Below, one piece after another: positions 18,278 to 27,282 of a stretch of 64,000 bases of DNA. A model generated the notes under the pieces. That model saw only the letters and a program-made list of their open reading frames with translations. It was not told the DNA's origin and searched no databases. The translations under genes were made by a program, and so were the position numbers. Each line of letters begins with the position of its first letter. Position 1 is the first letter of the stretch. The stretch is from NCBI RefSeq assembly GCF_028623165.1, contig NZ_CP117768.1:5398001-5462000 (forward strand). The letters are read 5' to 3'. The DNA comes from Nostoc sp. UHCC 0926 (GTDB taxonomy: Bacteria > Cyanobacteriota > Cyanobacteriia > Cyanobacteriales > Nostocaceae).

Positions 18278-19561
18278 ATGAACCCTGACCTAACTCAAAT
18301 TGGCGCTCAAATGTCCAACCTGACTGGCGTAAGAGCAATCATGAAGGATATTATCGAGACATTACGAGCGGGTGCAGGGCAGGAGTTTATTAATTTGAGT
18401 GCTGGTAATCCGTTGATTTTGCCAGAGGTAGAGCAGTTATGGCGGGATTGTACTGCACAACTTCTCGCTAGTCCAGAATATGGTGAGGTAGTTTGTCGCT
18501 ACGGATCAAGTCAGGGCTATGCACCATTTGTTGAAGCGATCGCCAATGATTTTAACAAACGCTACGGGTTAAACTTAAGCGATCGCAATATCCTCATTAC
18601 CCCCGGCAGTCAAACCCTCTACTTCTACGCTGCGAATACCTTCGGTGGCTACACTCCCAGCGGCGAGTTAAAACAAATTGTTTTGCCCCTCTGTCCTGAC
18701 TACACAGGTTACGGTGGTATCTGCTTAGTTCCAAAAGCCCTAATCGCTCACAAACCGACTCTTGATATTGATGCAGCTGCCCACCGATTTAAATATCGCC
18801 CCGACTTCAGCCAACTCTCGATTACAGAAAACACGGGTTGTGTCCTCTTCTCCCGCCCCTGTAATCCCACTGGCAATGTCCTCACTGATGATGAGGTGAA
18901 AAAGATTGTTGCCCTGGCTGCACCTTACAATCTGCCCGTGTTAATTGACTCGGCTTATGCGCCTCCCTTCCCAGCATTGAACTTTACCGAAATGACACCA
19001 GTGTTTGGTGATAATATCTTACACTGCATGAGTTTATCAAAAGCCGGATTACCAGGAGAAAGGATTGGTATTGCCATTGGGGATGAAAAGTGGATTGAGG
19101 CGCTGGAGTGTTTCCAAGCAAATATGAGTCTCCATTCTTCACGTTACGGCCAAGCGATCGCTGCTTTTGCAATCAATTCTGGTGCATTAGTGGAAATTTC
19201 TCACACTGTCATCCGTCCCTTTTACCAAAATAAATTTACCGTTTTAGAAACTAGCTTAGAACAAGCGATGCCCAAGAATTTACCTTGGTATCTCCATCGC
19301 GGTGAAGGAGCAATTTTTGCTTGGTTGTGGTTACAGGATCTACCCATCAGTGACTGGGAATTTTACCAGCAACTCAAGCAAGTAGGTGTGATTATTGTCC
19401 CTGGAAGTACCTTCTTCCCTGGTTTAGAGGAAGAGTGGGCGCACAAGCATCAATGCTTCCGCATCAGCCTTACAGGCAGCGATGAGGAGATTGTTATTGC
19501 TATGCAACGTTTAGCAAAGGTGGCTGAGGAAGCTTATCAGCGTGCTGCTGTGACTGCCTAG
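18278..19561 (+). CDS. avtA: Valine--pyruvate aminotransferase
   Basis: This PLP-dependent fold-type I aminotransferase has 427 residues. Motifs include INLSAGNPLILPEVE, the substrate loop FSRPCNPTGNVLTDDE, the PLP-binding IDSAYAPPFP and the Schiff-base Lys in MSLSKAGLPGERIGIAIG, which is characteristic of AvtA. It interconverts valine and pyruvate with 2-oxoisovalerate and alanine. The ATG at 18278 is chosen; an in-frame TTG at 18266 is possible. It lies nine bases upstream of rimM and the two are likely co-transcribed. Confidence 0.88.
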   Translation: MNPDLTQIGAQMSNLTGVRAIMKDIIETLRAGAGQEFINLSAGNPLILPEVEQLWRDCTAQLLASPEYGEVVCRYGSSQGYAPFVEAIANDFNKRYGLNLSDRNILITPGSQTLYFYAANTFGGYTPSGELKQIVLPLCPDYTGYGGICLVPKALIAHKPTLDIDAAAHRFKYRPDFSQLSITENTGCVLFSRPCNPTGNVLTDDEVKKIVALAAPYNLPVLIDSAYAPPFPALNFTEMTPVFGDNILHCMSLSKAGLPGERIGIAIGDEKWIEALECFQANMSLHSSRYGQAIAAFAINSGALVEISHTVIRPFYQNKFTVLETSLEQAMPKNLPWYLHRGEGAIFAWLWLQDLPISDWEFYQQLKQVGVIIVPGSTFFPGLEEEWAHKHQCFRISLTGSDEEIVIAMQRLAKVAEEAYQRAAVTA

Positions 19562-19570
19562 TAGGGTAAA

Positions 19571-20293
19571 ATGGAAATGAAACACGAAGAAGCTAACAAA
19601 GAGATGGGGAGCAGAGGAGAAGACCAGCAGAGGGGCAAGAGAGTAGGAGGAAATTCAAAAATCAAAAATGTCCAGTCCCCATTGCCCCTTATCCCCAGAG
19701 AGGGCCCCGAGTTCCCCAATCCCCAGCCCTCAATCCCCAATCTCGATGATTGGCTAGAAATTGGTAAGATTGTTGCCCCTCAAGGGTTGTCTGGAGAATT
19801 ACGGGTTTATCCTGTATCTGACTTCCCCGAAAGATTTGAGGTGCCTGGAAAACGTTGGTTGTTGTGTTCAGGTGACACAGAACCACAACCAATTGAATTA
19901 TTGACAGGACGTTATATCAGTAACAAAAACTTATATGTGCTCAAATTAGCTGGTGTGGAAAATTGCGAGCAGGCGGAGGCGTTGCGCGGTTGTAAGTTAA
20001 TGGTGCCAGCAAGCGATCGCCCCCAATTAGACGAAGATGAATATCATGTCCTCGATTTGATTGGCTTGGAAGTCTTCATGCAAGCATCTGGCGAACTCGT
20101 TGGTACGGTGGTAGATATCATTCCTGCGGGGAATGATTTATTAGAAGTGAAGTTGCATGAATCATTTGCTACTGACAAAAAGCAAAAGACTGTTTTGATT
20201 CCATTTGTACAAGCGATCGCACCAGTGGTAGACTTGCCATCTGGTCGGATTGAAATTACGCCACCGCCTGGGTTGTTGGAAATTAATAATTAA
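19571..20293 (+). CDS. rimM: 16S rRNA processing protein RimM
   Basis: The RimM core starts at about residue 58 (DWLEIGKIVAPQGLSGELRV), with the N-terminal beta-barrel and a C-terminal PRC-barrel (DEYHVLDLIGLEVF, then DIIPAGNDLLEVKL and VLIPFVQAIAP). It binds ribosomal protein S19 and assists 30S maturation. The 240-residue length exceeds the family norm because the first 57 residues are a low-complexity tract encoded by repeat-like DNA (CCCCAATCCCCAGCCC type). Translation may therefore start later, but no in-frame ATG lies close before the core. It follows avtA by nine bases. Confidence 0.9.
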   Translation: MEMKHEEANKEMGSRGEDQQRGKRVGGNSKIKNVQSPLPLIPREGPEFPNPQPSIPNLDDWLEIGKIVAPQGLSGELRVYPVSDFPERFEVPGKRWLLCSGDTEPQPIELLTGRYISNKNLYVLKLAGVENCEQAEALRGCKLMVPASDRPQLDEDEYHVLDLIGLEVFMQASGELVGTVVDIIPAGNDLLEVKLHESFATDKKQKTVLIPFVQAIAPVVDLPSGRIEITPPPGLLEINN

Positions 20294-20356
20294 GTCATTA
20301 ATTGAATGAGGATTATTAATTTTGAATTTTTAATTTTGAATTCGGAGCGAAGCGAC

Positions 20357-20977
20357 GTGACTCAAGCTTTACCAAAAATCCTAACTTTTGAAGAATTTGT
20401 CAAGTGGAAGCCAGAAAATGAGCGCTATGAATTGCACAACGGAACAATTGTTAAAATGCCTCAACCTGTAGGAGATCATGAAGAGGTAACAGGATTTTTA
20501 GCTTTTGAACTGACTAGAGAATGTATCCGTTTAAATCTCCCCTACTTCATACCCAAGACAGCACTAGTCAAACCACCTGTAACTGAATCAGGTTACTCGC
20601 CAGATGTACTGTTGTTGAATCGCCCTAATTTGATAAATGAACCTCTGTGGAAAAAAGAATCTACTGTTAGTCAACCTGCATCAATTTCTATAATTGTTGA
20701 AGTTGTTAGTACGAATTGGCGTGATGATTACCTCAAAAAATATGCAGATTATGAGGAAATGGGAATTCCTGAATACTGGATTGTTGATTATGCTGCTTTA
20801 GGCGGTAGGGAGTTTATTGGCAAACCAAAACAACCTACTATCTTAGTTTGTTCTTTAGATGAAGGTGAGTATCAAGTTAGCAAGTTTAGAGGTACAGACC
20901 GCATCCAGTCCCCAACATTTCCAGAGTTAAATTTAACTGCTCAACAGATTTTTCAAGCGGGTAAGATTTCAACTTAA
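20357..20977 (+). CDS. Uma2 family (DUF820) putative endonuclease
   Basis: Uma2/DUF820 proteins have a PD-(D/E)XK nuclease-like fold and are heavily expanded in cyanobacteria; their biological role is unclear. Visible here are LTFEEFVKWKPENERYELHNG, YSPDVLLLN, the core SIIVEVVSTNWRDDYLKK (E and K of the active site) and IPEYWIVDY. The GTG at 20357, with GGAG about nine bases upstream, is the likely start. An ATG at 20306 would add 17 residues encoded by repeat DNA. It lies downstream of rimM and may be read from the same promoter. Confidence 0.85.
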   Translation: MTQALPKILTFEEFVKWKPENERYELHNGTIVKMPQPVGDHEEVTGFLAFELTRECIRLNLPYFIPKTALVKPPVTESGYSPDVLLLNRPNLINEPLWKKESTVSQPASISIIVEVVSTNWRDDYLKKYADYEEMGIPEYWIVDYAALGGREFIGKPKQPTILVCSLDEGEYQVSKFRGTDRIQSPTFPELNLTAQQIFQAGKIST

Positions 20978-21309
20978 ACATATTCTGAGCCAACCATGTT
21001 GCAGCGGAAGGAATAGAGATTGTCGGTGAGAACCCAAAATTGTCGCCGTCGCTGAATACGAACATTAAGTGGCTGAGGTTATCTATGGGATCATTTTTGC
21101 AGATTTTGGGTTAGAGTCAACATTGTCCAAGTCAAGCAATTAGCAAAATACAATCAGCTGGACTTGCTGAGGCGATAGCCATAAAGCATCTGCGGGATAA
21201 AATGCTAGGACGTTAGATTATTAATTAAATATTAATTATTATGAGAAAGTTATAGTTTTTCCTTTGCTATAAAAACTCCCGATACTCCTTACCATTTAGT
21301 GTTTCCAAG
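20978..21309. other. Gap between Uma2 and WD40 genes
   Basis: About 330 bases. No gene, repeat or clear hairpin is recognised; some short stretches read like decayed coding DNA but are broken by stops. The promoter of the WD40 gene must be near 21200-21300, which is AT-rich. Confidence 0.4.
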
Positions 21310-22626
21310 ATGATTCCTGAAAATCCCAAAGAAAATAGTAACATTATCAGAGAAAATGAACTGCTCTCTTCTTCCAGTCAACTAATAAATGGCTTAGATA
21401 GCATTAGATATCGTTTGCAAGGTGTTTCTACAAAACAAAAGGTAGATGCTCTTTTAGAAGCATTCCAATATGGTCACAAAGGAATTGAGTTAGTTATACA
21501 AGCATTAGATAATGAAATCAGAGAAGTCCGACAATCAGCTTTGCTCCTATTGTCTGATAGCAGTGAAGTTACTGCCGGGCAAGCGCTATGGAATCATCTA
21601 CCCTTTGCAAAAATGCAATGCCTGCATACATTAAAGGAATTTAATCTTGATTGCTATAATCCTGAACAACATCATCCATATTATTTTGCGATCGCAGACT
21701 ACAATAATACCCTAATTTGCTATTGGGATATATATTATAAGGGATCTTTCGTTAATATCTGGCATTTAGAAACAGGACAAAGCAAGAAAGATTTTGGGTT
21801 GGGTATGGCTCATGAATTTGCTTTAGGAAAAAGCGGCAGGGTGAGTATCATTAGCTTTCAGGACTTACTTTGGCCACTAGATACAGAAACACAAGAAAAT
21901 ATTGGAACTTTTCCCGATAACCTTATTCCTACTGTTCAAGCCCATCCCCATTGCTTGGCTGTCTGCCCAACTAAACAGCCATTAGTTGCTACTGGCTATA
22001 CTCAAGGCAGAACAGGAGAGTTAGAGATTTGGGATTATGAAACATATACTCGTCGCCTCTATCATCAATTTCAAGATGTAGCTTTGATTCCTTATGATAA
22101 TTCATGGAATCAATCAAAGCTAAACCTTTGGTTGACTACACCCCTTTTTTTCACCCCTGATGGAAAGTTCTTGGTTGCACGTTTCAAGCAGAGATTGCAG
22201 AATAAGCTACAACTCTGGAATACCGAAACAGGAGAACTTATTCAAACATTAGATAATTTACCTGCTCTGACAGTGAATTCACTTGCAAATCGCCTTGATG
22301 GGCAAATTTTGGCTTGCGGAATCCGGCAAGACGAAGTGTGTGTATGGGAATTGATCAGTGATCGCATTCTCTATACATCTTCGGGTGTTGCTCCTTGCCT
22401 TATGAGTTTAGATGGTAGAGTTTTAATCTACTGTACAGACAATTACGAAATAGTTGTTTGGGATTTGGCAATGAACAGAAAATTATGCACATTGCAGGGG
22501 CATACAGCACCAATTGGTTATGTTGCCATGAGTAGCGATCGTGAGTTCATTGCTAGTTATAGCATTGATAGAACAATTAAAATTTGGGGAGTGCCACAAT
22601 CAATTAATAGCTGTAGCAACCTGTAA
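21310..22626 (+). CDS. HEAT/WD40 repeat protein
   Basis: The protein has 438 residues. The first 90 residues are helical with a HEAT-like segment (DALLEAFQYGHKGIELVIQALDNEIREVRQSALLLL). The remainder consists of WD40-type beta-propeller blades, clearest at IWHLETGQ, LEIWDYETYTRRLY, LQLWNTETGELIQTL, VCVWELISDRIL, IVVWDLAMNRKLCTLQGHTAPI and the final TIKIWGV. Such propellers act as protein-interaction scaffolds. Similar HEAT/WD40 fusions are common in filamentous cyanobacteria. No enzymatic domain is seen, and partners are unknown. Confidence 0.8.
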   Translation: MIPENPKENSNIIRENELLSSSSQLINGLDSIRYRLQGVSTKQKVDALLEAFQYGHKGIELVIQALDNEIREVRQSALLLLSDSSEVTAGQALWNHLPFAKMQCLHTLKEFNLDCYNPEQHHPYYFAIADYNNTLICYWDIYYKGSFVNIWHLETGQSKKDFGLGMAHEFALGKSGRVSIISFQDLLWPLDTETQENIGTFPDNLIPTVQAHPHCLAVCPTKQPLVATGYTQGRTGELEIWDYETYTRRLYHQFQDVALIPYDNSWNQSKLNLWLTTPLFFTPDGKFLVARFKQRLQNKLQLWNTETGELIQTLDNLPALTVNSLANRLDGQILACGIRQDEVCVWELISDRILYTSSGVAPCLMSLDGRVLIYCTDNYEIVVWDLAMNRKLCTLQGHTAPIGYVAMSSDREFIASYSIDRTIKIWGVPQSINSCSNL

Positions 22627-22663
22627 ACCACTTCCGAATTGAGAACACATTATTTGCAAACAA

Positions 22664-23062
22664 TTCAGAAACGTTGAACATGGGTATAAAATTGCCAACC
22701 CAACGACACTGGCACGGATTAGCCATGAGGAGTTGGAGAGTTTATTTGTGGGCTACGGTTACAAAGCATACTTTGTAGAAGGTGACGATCCCGCAGATGT
22801 ACACCAGCAGATGGCGGTGACTCTAGATACAGCGATCGCTGAAATTCAAAGCATCCAAAGAGAAGCCCGCATACATGGTTTCACCGAACGTCCCCAGTGG
22901 CTGATGATTCTCATGAGAACTCCCAAAGGTTGGACAGGGCCCAAGGAAGTAGATGGTAAAAAACTCAGCATTCACTATTCCCCACCCTCACCTAGCAATT
23001 TTGGGTTGTCGAGTACTAGTGAAACCCAAAAGCATTTGCGTAATTTTTTAACTTTGCAGTGA
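22664..23062 (+). pseudogene. Phosphoketolase gene remnant
   Basis: The frame reads GYKIANPTTLARISHEELE, then LFVGYGYKAYFVEGDD, AVTLDTAIAEIQSIQREAR and MRTPKGWTGPKEVDGKK. This is a middle segment of D-xylulose-5-phosphate/fructose-6-phosphate phosphoketolase. Only about 95 of roughly 800 residues remain. Homology stops after DGKK (22963), followed by 33 unrelated codons to a stop. The start lacks a proper initiator and upstream sequence. It is a clear truncated relic; whether a full copy exists elsewhere cannot be seen. Confidence 0.85.
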
Positions 23063-23150
23063 CAAGTACTTTAAGTAACTTAATGCATCAACTGCTACTC
23101 ACTTTCATGGTTAGCGCTAAGATAGCTATGTATTTTTTGGAAGTATAAAT

Positions 23151-24758
23151 ATGGCTCAGACTTTTTATGTAAATCCAGTATCAGGTAGCAATACCAACCT
23201 TGGTAGCCAACAAGCCCCGTTCAAAACTATTACCCAAGCCCTCAAAGTAGCTACAGATAACACCAAGATTCAACTAGCAGGTGGTAATTATAATGCTGCT
23301 AGCGGGGAAGTCTTTCCGCTAACGGTTGCATCTGGCGTGACAGTCGTGGGTAATGAAACCAATAAAGGCAATGGCATTTTGATTGAAGGGAGTGGTAGCT
23401 ATCTGAGCCGTACTTTTGCTGCTCAGAATGTCACATTTGTGCTGCTCGATAAAGCTGAACTCCGGGGGGTGACTGTAACAAATCTGGCTAGTCGTGGTAG
23501 TGGTGTCTGGATTGAATCAACTGCCCCTACTGTTGCTAATAGCACCTTCACTAACTGTAAGCGGGAGGGAGTATTTGCTACAGGCGATGCTAACCCAGTT
23601 ATTCTAGGTAATGTGTTCAGTGAAAATGCAGCCAATGGAATTGCGATCGCTAAAAATTCCAAAGGTCAAATTCAAGGTAATACCTTCTTCAAAACAGGTT
23701 TTGGCATTGCTATTAGTGATACTGCATCACCCACCCTTCGAGATAACAAAATTTCCGAAAACCGTTCTGGAATTGTTATCTCTGGCAGTACTCGTCCTAT
23801 ATTGCGTAACAATGTCAGTGAGAATAACACTGACGATGGGATCACAGTAATTGGAAGTGCCCTACCGGATATCGGCAGTACTAATAATCCAGGCGGCAAT
23901 ACTCTACAAAATAACGGTAAATTTGATTTGCAAAATGCCAGTTCCAACAAGCTGGTTTCTGTGGGAAATAAAATAAATGCGTCTAAAGTCACGGGAAATG
24001 TAGAGTTTGCAGATAGTTCAGTTCCCACACCTACTCCTGTGCCAACGCCCACACCTATTCCTGTGCCAATACCCACGCCTACTCCTACACCCACGCCCAC
24101 CCCTACTCCTACGCCTACGCCCACTCCTACACCCACGCCCACGCCCACTCCTACGCCAACACCCACGCCTACTCCTAGTATCGAATTAACCGATATTAGT
24201 AATCATTGGGCAGGTGGCTTTATTCGGGAATTAGTCAAATTGGGGATAGTTAATGGTTTTCCCGATCGCACATTTAAACCTGATGCTACGATGACACGGG
24301 CGCAATACGCGGCATTACTGGTAAAAGCTTTCAACCCATCGCCAAACCGCCCTGTGATCAAATTCAAAGATGTACCAGCAGACTTCTGGGCATCCAAGGT
24401 AATTCAGCAGGCATATCAAGGTTCATTTCTCTCTGGTTTTCCTGACAACACCTTCGCCCCCAACAAAAATATCCAGCGTGTGCAAGTGATTGTCTCACTG
24501 GTGAATGGATTAAAGTTATCTGGTGATGGTACAGCAACTATCAAAGCTTTTGATGACCAAGCAAAGATTCCTGAATATGCCAAGGATGAGGTAGTAAAAG
24601 CTATAAACAAGGGGATTATCGTCAATCACCCGAACCTCAAACAACTTAATCCTACCCGCGATGCTACACGCGCTGAGGTAGCGGCGATGGTATACCAAGC
24701 CTTGGTCGATGCTGGCAGTGTAGCGGCGATTGACTCGCCTGATATTGTGACTGCTTAA
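23151..24758 (+). CDS. DUF1565 beta-helix protein with Pro-Thr linker and SLH domains
   Basis: The protein has 535 residues. Residues 1-280 are a DUF1565/right-handed parallel beta-helix (FYVNPVSGSNTNLGSQQAPFKTI start, then repeated short Asn/Ser/Gly turns such as ISENRSGIVISGSTRPILRNN). Residues about 290-343 are an almost pure Pro-Thr dipeptide linker. Residues about 345-525 hold three SLH domains (ISNHWAGGFIRELVKLGIVNGFPDRTF, ADFWASKVIQQAYQGSFLSGFPDNTF and a weaker third), which bind pyruvylated wall polymer or peptidoglycan. It is probably a cell-surface protein that binds or cleaves polysaccharide. No signal peptide is obvious from the chosen ATG. Confidence 0.85.
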   Translation: MAQTFYVNPVSGSNTNLGSQQAPFKTITQALKVATDNTKIQLAGGNYNAASGEVFPLTVASGVTVVGNETNKGNGILIEGSGSYLSRTFAAQNVTFVLLDKAELRGVTVTNLASRGSGVWIESTAPTVANSTFTNCKREGVFATGDANPVILGNVFSENAANGIAIAKNSKGQIQGNTFFKTGFGIAISDTASPTLRDNKISENRSGIVISGSTRPILRNNVSENNTDDGITVIGSALPDIGSTNNPGGNTLQNNGKFDLQNASSNKLVSVGNKINASKVTGNVEFADSSVPTPTPVPTPTPIPVPIPTPTPTPTPTPTPTPTPTPTPTPTPTPTPTPTPTPSIELTDISNHWAGGFIRELVKLGIVNGFPDRTFKPDATMTRAQYAALLVKAFNPSPNRPVIKFKDVPADFWASKVIQQAYQGSFLSGFPDNTFAPNKNIQRVQVIVSLVNGLKLSGDGTATIKAFDDQAKIPEYAKDEVVKAINKGIIVNHPNLKQLNPTRDATRAEVAAMVYQALVDAGSVAAIDSPDIVTA

Positions 24759-24910
24759 TTGACAAAATAGTTTGTTTTGCTCCCATCAGATGATTCTCTT
24801 GACACTCTCCGCCATAAATAGACGCCACTACAAAAAGGGTTCTGAATTAGAGGCAGAGCAAATTCATACTTAGTTAGGACTTATATCAAGTTCAGTAAAT
24901 CACTTACGAT

Positions 24911-25012
24911 ATGTCATTGCGTTCGCCCCTGGCGTTCCCGAAGGGTATACAACGAAGTGGAATGAAGCAATCGCAAAGGTTTGGGATTGCCACGCTCCGC
25001 TCGCAATGACAT
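24911..25012. repeat. REP-like repeat (GTCATTGCG ... CGCAATGAC)
   Basis: The unit is framed by GTCATTGCG and CGCAATGAC, with GAAGCAATC inside. A second full unit is at 30999-31084 and a partial one is within 12220-12319. It is non-coding. This is a recognisable extragenic palindromic type in cyanobacteria. Confidence 0.65.
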
Positions 25013-25137
25013 AATTATGTGATCAAATCCAAATGTCCTCGGTTATTACGTCTGTGGTTCAAATATATGAAAATTGTAATTAAATAGGAATCCTATAGAA
25101 ATGTGGGGTTGAAATAGATGAAAACTGCTGTAATTAC

Positions 25138-25231
25138 AGCTATTTTCAGGTAAATAGACCACGCGGTAGGGGCGCAAGGCCTTGCGCTCCTACGACAGAT
25201 GTGGTTCAAATAGATGAAAACTGCTGTAATT
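25138..25231 (+). repeat. 94-bp dispersed repeat, copy A
   Basis: It matches 51812-51905 in the same orientation with a few substitutions. It contains the hairpin TAGGGGCGCAAGGCCTTGCG and ends TGCTGTAATT. Its last base is the first base of the fghA stop codon on the minus strand. The core GGGGCGCAAGGCCTTGCGC is shared with the 123-bp repeat at 15869 and 26201, so the families are modular. Confidence 0.75.
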
Positions 25232-26070
25232 CATAAAGCGATCGCATGGTGGCGGATATGATCTTCAATAAAACTGGCTATGAAATAAAAACTGTGGTCA
25301 TAGCCTTCTTGGTAACGTAAATTTAGGGGTTGCTTAACATCTGCACAAGCTTGTTCAAACACTTCTGGCATTAATTGCTCAACTAAAACTTGATCAGCAG
25401 TCCCTTGATCAATGAGAATTGGACTATGATATCCCACTTGCTTGACCAATTCACTGGCATCATAGGCACGCCAACTTTCTTGATTGCTGCCAAGATAACG
25501 ACTGAATGCTTTTTGTCCCCAAGGACAACGCATGGGTGCGGTGATCGGCGCAAAGGCTGATACTGATTTGTAGAGATTCGGATTTCTCATTGCACAAACT
25601 AAGGCTCCATGTCCCCCCATCGAATGACCAAAAATACCTTGTTTCTCCGGTTGTACTGGGAAGTGTGCGGTAATTAAAGCAGGTAATTCTTGGACAATAT
25701 AACTATACATTTGGTAGTGCTGATCCCACGGTTCTTCTGTAGCATCAACATAAAAGCCCGCACCTGTACCAAAGTCCCAATCATCATCCTCACCAGGAAT
25801 ACCTGTGTTCCGAGGACTAGTATCTGGCACAACCAGCATCAAGCCATACTCAGCTGCGTAGCGCTGCGCCCCCGCCTTCACTATAAAATTTTCTTCAGTG
25901 CAAGTTAAACCAGAGAGGAAATAGAGAATCGGCACAGGTTGTTGAGTTGCTTGTGGTGGTTGATAAACAGCAAAGCGCATTTCACCGTTACAGGTTGAGG
26001 AGGGATGACTATAAAAGCCGAGTTTGCCACCAAAGCTTTTATATTCTGAAATGAGGTTGAGGTTAGGCAT
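25231..26070 (-). CDS. fghA: S-formylglutathione hydrolase
   Basis: This 279-residue alpha/beta-hydrolase of the esterase D family hydrolyses S-formylglutathione to formate and glutathione. The nucleophile Ser is in GHSMGGHGALV; the acid is Asp in IDQGTADQVL; the His is in GYDHSFYFIASFIEDH; the family signature YFLSGLTCTEENF is present. It completes the glutathione-dependent formaldehyde pathway begun by FrmA (16884-17993). The two genes are in the same orientation but separated by seven unrelated loci, an unusual split for a pathway often encoded side by side. Confidence 0.93.
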   Translation of the reverse strand: MPNLNLISEYKSFGGKLGFYSHPSSTCNGEMRFAVYQPPQATQQPVPILYFLSGLTCTEENFIVKAGAQRYAAEYGLMLVVPDTSPRNTGIPGEDDDWDFGTGAGFYVDATEEPWDQHYQMYSYIVQELPALITAHFPVQPEKQGIFGHSMGGHGALVCAMRNPNLYKSVSAFAPITAPMRCPWGQKAFSRYLGSNQESWRAYDASELVKQVGYHSPILIDQGTADQVLVEQLMPEVFEQACADVKQPLNLRYQEGYDHSFYFIASFIEDHIRHHAIAL

Positions 26071-26200
26071 TGGTTATATTCTCTTTCCTGAGCGGCTACC
26101 GGAGAATGATTATTTTAGCGTAAATGAAAACCTGTAATTGGCACGCCATTATTTGACAACTATATATCTCTGCTATGCAGGTAGCGATCGCTCTGATAAG

Positions 26201-26323
26201 GGACTGACAAAAAATAAATTATCCAAAATTATTTGTACATTTGTAGGGGCGCAAGGCCTTGCGCCCCTATGTTCGCGGAGCGTCCCGCAGGGATGGGATG
26301 TTTTTTTAACTGGAAGTCCCTAA
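26201..26323 (-). repeat. 123-bp dispersed repeat, copy B
   Basis: This is the reverse complement of 15869-15991 and nearly identical to it. It lies between fghA and the ion-channel gene. The high identity of two copies 10 kb apart suggests recent movement or gene conversion. Confidence 0.8.
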
Positions 26324-26420
26324 CCGAAATCAAATTGCGATCGCTGCTTGGCGATTCATCGCGTCTGGACTTTGTAGCACACACTAAAATTACGCGCCGT
26401 CAGCGCCACCACTTACTCTC

Positions 26421-27212
26421 TCAATCAACCCTGCGACTAGGTAACTTAGTCCCGCACCTTTTACAAAACCCAGCATCTACATCGTGGAAAGCCAAACCAC
26501 AACCTGAACAAACTGTTTCTACTTGATTAGCAGTTTTCACCACTCGCTTAATTAAATCCCCTACTTGCCAAGGAATCAGCGCAATTCCTGTAAAAATCAT
26601 CAGTACTGTTAGCAAACGCCCTAATTCAGAAATTGGAATAACATCGCCAAATCCCACAGTTGTCATTGTGACAACAGAGAAATAAAATGCATCAAAAAAT
26701 GTCCTGTAATTTTGAGGATTAACCGGATGCTCTACTTGATAAATTAAGCCAGAATAAATAAAAACAATTGCAAATAATGTAAATAATATTCGCACAAAAA
26801 TCATGCCATCTTCGGTGCTAATAGTGGCGAATAAAAATTTTCTATCTATAAATCTGATTAATCGTAAAATCCGAAACCATCGCAGTAGGCGGATAAAGCT
26901 GATATCCACCATTCCTAGAAAGAATGGCAAAATCGCCATTAGGTCAATAATCGAATAAAAGCTAAAAATATACTTAATTTTATTTTCTGCACTCCACAGA
27001 CGGAGTGAATATTCCACCGCGAAAATGATAACGATCGCAGTATCGGCTACATGCAATTGAAACCGCACAGAATCAGGAATATTATAAGTTTCTGCCACAA
27101 AAATTCCTGATGATAGTAGCACCATCGCAGCAAGTGTTAAATTAATCGCTTTACCTAATGGGGTTTCTAGGTCTGTTAAGTAAAATTCTGTTTCTTGTCT
27201 GCTCAGTAACAT
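26421..27212 (-). CDS. Voltage-gated-type potassium channel with C-terminal zinc ribbon
   Basis: The protein has 263 residues. Six membrane segments are visible; the S4-like helix carries regularly spaced arginines (FIRLLRWFRILRLIRFIDRKF). The pore loop contains the selectivity filter TMTTVGFGDV. After S6, residues about 235-258 form a CSGCG ... CKRCG zinc ribbon. It is a bacterial Kv-type channel of the inner membrane. The zinc ribbon is an unusual C-terminal addition, possibly for assembly or gating. The ATG at 27212 is the natural start, and it diverges from the deaminase gene. Confidence 0.88.
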   Translation of the reverse strand: MLLSRQETEFYLTDLETPLGKAINLTLAAMVLLSSGIFVAETYNIPDSVRFQLHVADTAIVIIFAVEYSLRLWSAENKIKYIFSFYSIIDLMAILPFFLGMVDISFIRLLRWFRILRLIRFIDRKFLFATISTEDGMIFVRILFTLFAIVFIYSGLIYQVEHPVNPQNYRTFFDAFYFSVVTMTTVGFGDVIPISELGRLLTVLMIFTGIALIPWQVGDLIKRVVKTANQVETVCSGCGLAFHDVDAGFCKRCGTKLPSRRVD

Positions 27213-27282
27213 ATTCGACCATTAACTAATCTTAATTCCCAGTTATAACATTAGAAATACGATATTATTAATCATTATCCTT

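Noticed and set aside
23672..24166. Minus-strand Gly-Val repeat frame
   Set aside because: It is the antisense of the Pro-Thr linker of the SLH protein.
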